From Agrocybe praecox (Eukaryota; Basidiomycota; Agaricomycetes; Agaricales; Agrocybaceae): a DNA stretch of 64,000 bases. The stretch spans positions 2,790,001 through 2,854,000 of the forward strand of contig OZ024847.1 of assembly GCA_964017145.1 (NCBI GenBank), given 5' to 3'. This document shows, in pieces, positions 60,993-64,000 of the stretch. Under the pieces are notes generated by a model, which searched no databases, had not been told where the DNA came from, and was given only the letters and a program-made list of their open reading frames with translations. The translations under genes were made by a program, and so were the position numbers. Within the stretch, counting starts at the first letter, position 1. Each line of letters begins with the position of its first letter.

Positions 60993-61522
60993 TCAAGCAG
61001 GACCACCAATTCGGTTCATTCCTTTTGAAGTCCTTGGTGTTAACCTAAGTGTCATTACGCCTTCTCGGTGATCAGTCAGTCAATCTCTATGAAATGTCAG
61101 GACGGCCAAAGGCGGATGTCCAACGTTTTTTTACTCGGGTTAGCTATGAACTTGTGTTGGGGTTCACTCGAATCAAATGGAGCACGTTATACGGTTATTC
61201 TCAAGTTTCAGTCATCAGATATTCTTGTGCTAGGCTGCAGTTGCAGACATGATATCTAGCTTGCTCATGCTCGTCTGATTTCCTATCGCACTGGGCGTTT
61301 TATCTCATGTGCACGCAGCACTTGCCGGAGTAAAAGGTAATTATTTGTCACTGACTGACAAAAAGGTCTCGTGGAAGCCCTTAGCCGATCACGTTTTCTC
61401 CTTGCCCGATCACGTTCTTCCGGTTATCTGACACTATCTCTGCTTTCCGATGACGAAATCTGTGCTCACGTCGTTCCTTCTTAAATCGATAAGCGCCTCG
61501 ATAACTTGATCAAGAACTAGAA
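60993..61522. other. intergenic, promoter side of the Prx5 gene
   Basis: Nothing coding is recognised. The right part precedes the peroxiredoxin start at 61523. Confidence 0.45.
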
Positions 61523-62324
61523 ATGGCCTCCATCAAAGTCACCGACACCATCCCTGAAGGCACCTTCAAATACGTGCCATACACCCCTGACCTCGAAGAC
61601 GGCGTAAGTGGTCGAGTTTTTGGCGATAATTCGCGAAGAACCTGCCAGCTGATCACAATTATTCTTATAACAGCTTGCCTGCGGAATCCGTACGTACCTT
61701 CGAACATGATGCATCATGAAACACTCCTTAAATCCTGACGTCCAGCCACGACGCTTTCCACCAATGAATGGAAGGGAAAGAAAGTCGTTCTCTTCTCTGT
61801 CCCCGGAGCTTTCACTGTGGGTCGAATATCACCTCGCGTTGATCTAAGCATGCTGATAACTCCACCATTCTTTATAGCCTACTTGCCACGTCAACCACTT
61901 GCCCCCTTACCTCCAGAAGTACGACGAATTTAAGGCCAAGGGTGTCGATATCATCGCTGTTGTTGCTGCCAATGATCCATTCGTGATGAGCGGATGGGCC
62001 CGAGTTGAGGGACTTAAGGATAAGGTGAGTTTTTTTGATCAAGTGCCATGGATTTATCTAACGTCTATTTAGATCCTCGCCCTCTCTGATACTGATGCTC
62101 AATGGAACAAGAGTATTGGGCTCAGCTTAGACTTGACTGCCATGGGTCTCGGAATCCGCACCGCCAGATACGCCGCTATCATCGACGATCTTGTCGTAAA
62201 ATATCTTGGAGTGAGTTATCAACGCCATGGACTGAAAGATCAACAACTAATAGTGCTCTCTTAGACTGAAGCTGGTCGTGGTGTCACCGATTCAGGTGCT
62301 GATGCTGTCTTAGCGCACTTGTAA
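61523..62324 (+). CDS. peroxiredoxin 5 / PMP20-type (AhpC/TSA, Asp f 3-like)
   Basis: Six exons (61523-61603, 61674-61689, 61746-61816, 61878-62024, 62073-62210, 62265-62324) give 170 residues. Exon 2 is a 16-nt micro-exon (LACGIP). The catalytic block is VVLFSVPGAFT-PTCHVNHLPPYL, with the peroxidatic Cys in PTCHVNHLP and an intron just before the PTC; then IIAVVAANDPFVMSGWAR, ILALSDTDAQWNKSIGLSLD and TARYAAIIDDLVVKYLG. The last three residues, AHL, fit the loose PTS1 pattern [SAC][KRH][LM], consistent with peroxisomal PMP20 proteins. It reduces hydrogen and alkyl peroxides. Family certain, peroxisomal targeting inferred. Confidence 0.95.
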
Positions 62325-62591
62325 AGCTTCAAACCTGTAATTTTAATCCGTAAATGCCTAAGAATATATGTAGAAACACCTTGCACAAGTCATCACGATT
62401 ATGATGGTCCACTAGAAGAAACTAACTCAAGAACGACGTGGGTGAGTAAAAGGAACAGTCGTAGCACCATACAGCAAGTAAAATGTGAAGTCTAAAAATA
62501 CAGATGTATATCGAAGCTGAACCGATAGCTATTATGGATATTGTCATGCCCACGGGTTGTCGTCCTCAGGAATATCATAGTAATTACGAGT

Positions 62592-64000
62592 TTAAATGCG
62601 CGCATGCAAAGGAGGGGTGCCACTTCTTGCAACCACTCCTTCCACCTCTTGAGACCACTCTGCGCCAAGAGTCGCCCGATCTTCATTGCGTTCGACATTC
62701 TCGGCAACCTCTTCCCCAACATCGACCAGGCGCGAAGTATCATTTCTTCCTTTCGGTAGCTCCACTTCGACCTCACCCTCAGCACGTTTCCCGCCTTCAT
62801 CTTGCGCCACAAAGCCTCGGCGGTATACTTTGCGTAAGCCGGTACTTCTCGCGGGGTCGCCTTTTCTCCTTTCATGGGTCAATTCTTCCTCTGCTGCGTT
62901 TGGATCTTCCACTACGAGATCAACGGCGTCTGCAGGAAGAATGGGGGACTGAGCATTGCTTTTTGAATTAGAACGTGACAGGGTTGAGGGAGAGCGGATG
63001 CGATTAATAGCCAAGTTGGGATTATTGGGGCTGCTTCCACTGCCGCTACCACTCGCGGCAGATGGGCCAGGAGACGAAGAGGGTGTATGGCGCGTTGATG
63101 ACGATGCCTGTATGGAAGATACATGTGGGGATTGAGACTGAGATTGAGGACGTGTGTGACGTGTCTTAGGCCATTTCAGACCGACGTCTGAAGCTTGAGC
63201 ACTTGTTTTAACAAAACGTTCATGATCATGGTCGACGAGTCTTTGGTTGTCTCCGTCGTTATCGTAGAAAGCTTCCGGAGATTTGTTGCTACTGCCAACA
63301 CGCACATCTCTGATATGTTCCCCTGTGGATTGCGAGGTACTAACAGCACCGTATCCTTCCCAAACAGGCCTGTCTCTAGTCTGCATTGCAGCCTGTCCTC
63401 TTGCGCCTCTCAGAGGAGAGAACCATGCTCCTCTTTCGTCGCGCAAAACTCGCTCTTCCTCTTGCCAGATAAACGTACGAGCAGATTCAGAGCTAACATC
63501 AATGGCTGGGTAGTTGTAGTCTCCGAATAGATATTTCTTGCTGTGCGCGTACAATTCTTCGTCGGCTTCATCGATGTCGCCAAAAGGTAATGCGTAGCCG
63601 TCTTTCACTTCATCTTCATCCCAGACCGTATCTTCAGTATTGTCCTGCAGATCTGGGGCAAGATGAACAACATCAGCTTCCTGTGAAAGCAGCGGAGCGT
63701 GCACAGTTTCTGTTTGACTGGGACTGATGAACTTCTTTATGGCATTGTTCATGACGCGTTCGGTACGTCCAGGAGGCCGACTCTCGTCTGTAGTCGTTGG
63801 TAGCCAGTACTTGCGTTGACCTCCACGACTATATCGAAGCCCTGCTCGTATACGGCGCTCGCGACCGATGCCTTGGTGCATAAACCCTTCCGCGGGCTCG
63901 AATTCGCGATAATCCATCCCTTCACCGTGTAGAGTAGTCTTGGCATCCTGGACAACATCCATGAGTCCAAAGGCATCTCTGAATGCATAGAACATCGGCA
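62592..64000 (-). CDS. TMEM184/Ost-alpha-like (DUF300) membrane protein, C-terminal part, cut by window edge
   Basis: The minus-strand frame is open from the window edge to the stop at 62592. Its 5' end is outside the window, and the Met at 63995 is internal. It starts MFYAFRDAFGLMDVVQDAKT-TLHGEGMDYREFEPAEGFMH, then GIGRERRIRAGLRYSRGGQR-KYWLP, which I recognise as the region after the last membrane helix in fungal organic-solute-transporter/TMEM184 proteins. The remaining 350 residues are a hydrophilic tail with Ser/Gly-rich stretches (SGSGSGSSPNNPN) and acidic patches. In this family the preceding seven helices form the membrane domain, not visible here. It converges on the Prx5 gene. Confidence 0.72.
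   Translation of the reverse strand, partial: PMFYAFRDAFGLMDVVQDAKTTLHGEGMDYREFEPAEGFMHQGIGRERRIRAGLRYSRGGQRKYWLPTTTDESRPPGRTERVMNNAIKKFISPSQTETVHAPLLSQEADVVHLAPDLQDNTEDTVWDEDEVKDGYALPFGDIDEADEELYAHSKKYLFGDYNYPAIDVSSESARTFIWQEEERVLRDERGAWFSPLRGARGQAAMQTRDRPVWEGYGAVSTSQSTGEHIRDVRVGSSNKSPEAFYDNDGDNQRLVDHDHERFVKTSAQASDVGLKWPKTRHTRPQSQSQSPHVSSIQASSSTRHTPSSSPGPSAASGSGSGSSPNNPNLAINRIRSPSTLSRSNSKSNAQSPILPADAVDLVVEDPNAAEEELTHERRKGDPARSTGLRKVYRRGFVAQDEGGKRAEGEVEVELPKGRNDTSRLVDVGEEVAENVERNEDRATLGAEWSQEVEGVVARSGTPPLHARI

Overview
The window is nuclear DNA of a filamentous basidiomycete, most likely an Agaricomycete. The signs are intron-dense genes with introns of about 45-65 bp, a class I hydrophobin, an intact tandem P450 pair, chitin deacetylase remains with a GPI-type tail, an F-box gene of a fast-evolving kind, and the mushroom-type G-domain GTPase at the left end. 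Exon structures were worked out by hand from GT-AG signals, reading phase and family knowledge; no search was run.

Layout. 0.9-4.1 kb (+): a P-loop GTPase gene interrupted by an array of 72-bp units, each carrying its own splice-donor-like and acceptor-like signals. 4.8-6.2 kb (-): a decayed chitin deacetylase. 6.7-9.2 kb (+): a sucrase/ferredoxin-like [2Fe-2S] protein and a PhzF-family enzyme. 9.3-12.6 kb (-): an aldo/keto reductase and a 2OG-Fe(II) oxygenase, the latter divergent from a TFIIIC 90-kDa subunit gene (12.8-15.9 kb, +). 16.1-22.6 kb: profilin (-), an unrecognised coiled-coil protein (+) and a multi-RRM Nop4/RBM28 protein (-). 24.7 kb: hydrophobin (+) with a TATA box. 25.7-26.4 kb: a short inverted-repeat element that looks like a MITE. 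27.0-28.9 kb (-): mitochondrial dicarboxylate carrier. 31.4-33.0 kb (-): F-box protein. 33.2-39.4 kb (+): two tandem P450 genes on a repeat of about 3.2 kb. 40.4-44.2 kb (+): a PPP1R37-like leucine-rich-repeat protein. 44.8-45.8 kb (+): a nuclear-type peroxiredoxin. 46.1-46.6 kb (-): a two-TM protein. 47.8-48.6 kb (+): a secreted protein. 50.2-51.6 kb (+): transaldolase. 54.8-55.6 kb (+): a GST-like protein. 55.6-61.5 kb is gene-poor and holds relics (a BCK1-type MAPKKK N-terminal fragment and a possible DUF6533 fragment). 61.5-62.3 kb (+): a Prx5/PMP20 peroxiredoxin. 62.6-64.0 kb (-): the C-terminal part of a TMEM184/Ost-alpha-like membrane protein cut by the window edge.

The genes do not form one pathway. 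Housekeeping genes (TFIIIC90, profilin, Nop4, dicarboxylate carrier, transaldolase, two peroxiredoxins) alternate with accessory islands (GTPase, dead chitin deacetylase, hydrophobin, P450 pair, F-box, GST-like). The redox and detoxification genes are scattered singletons rather than a cluster. The most unusual structure is the 72-bp splice-signal array inside the GTPase gene.
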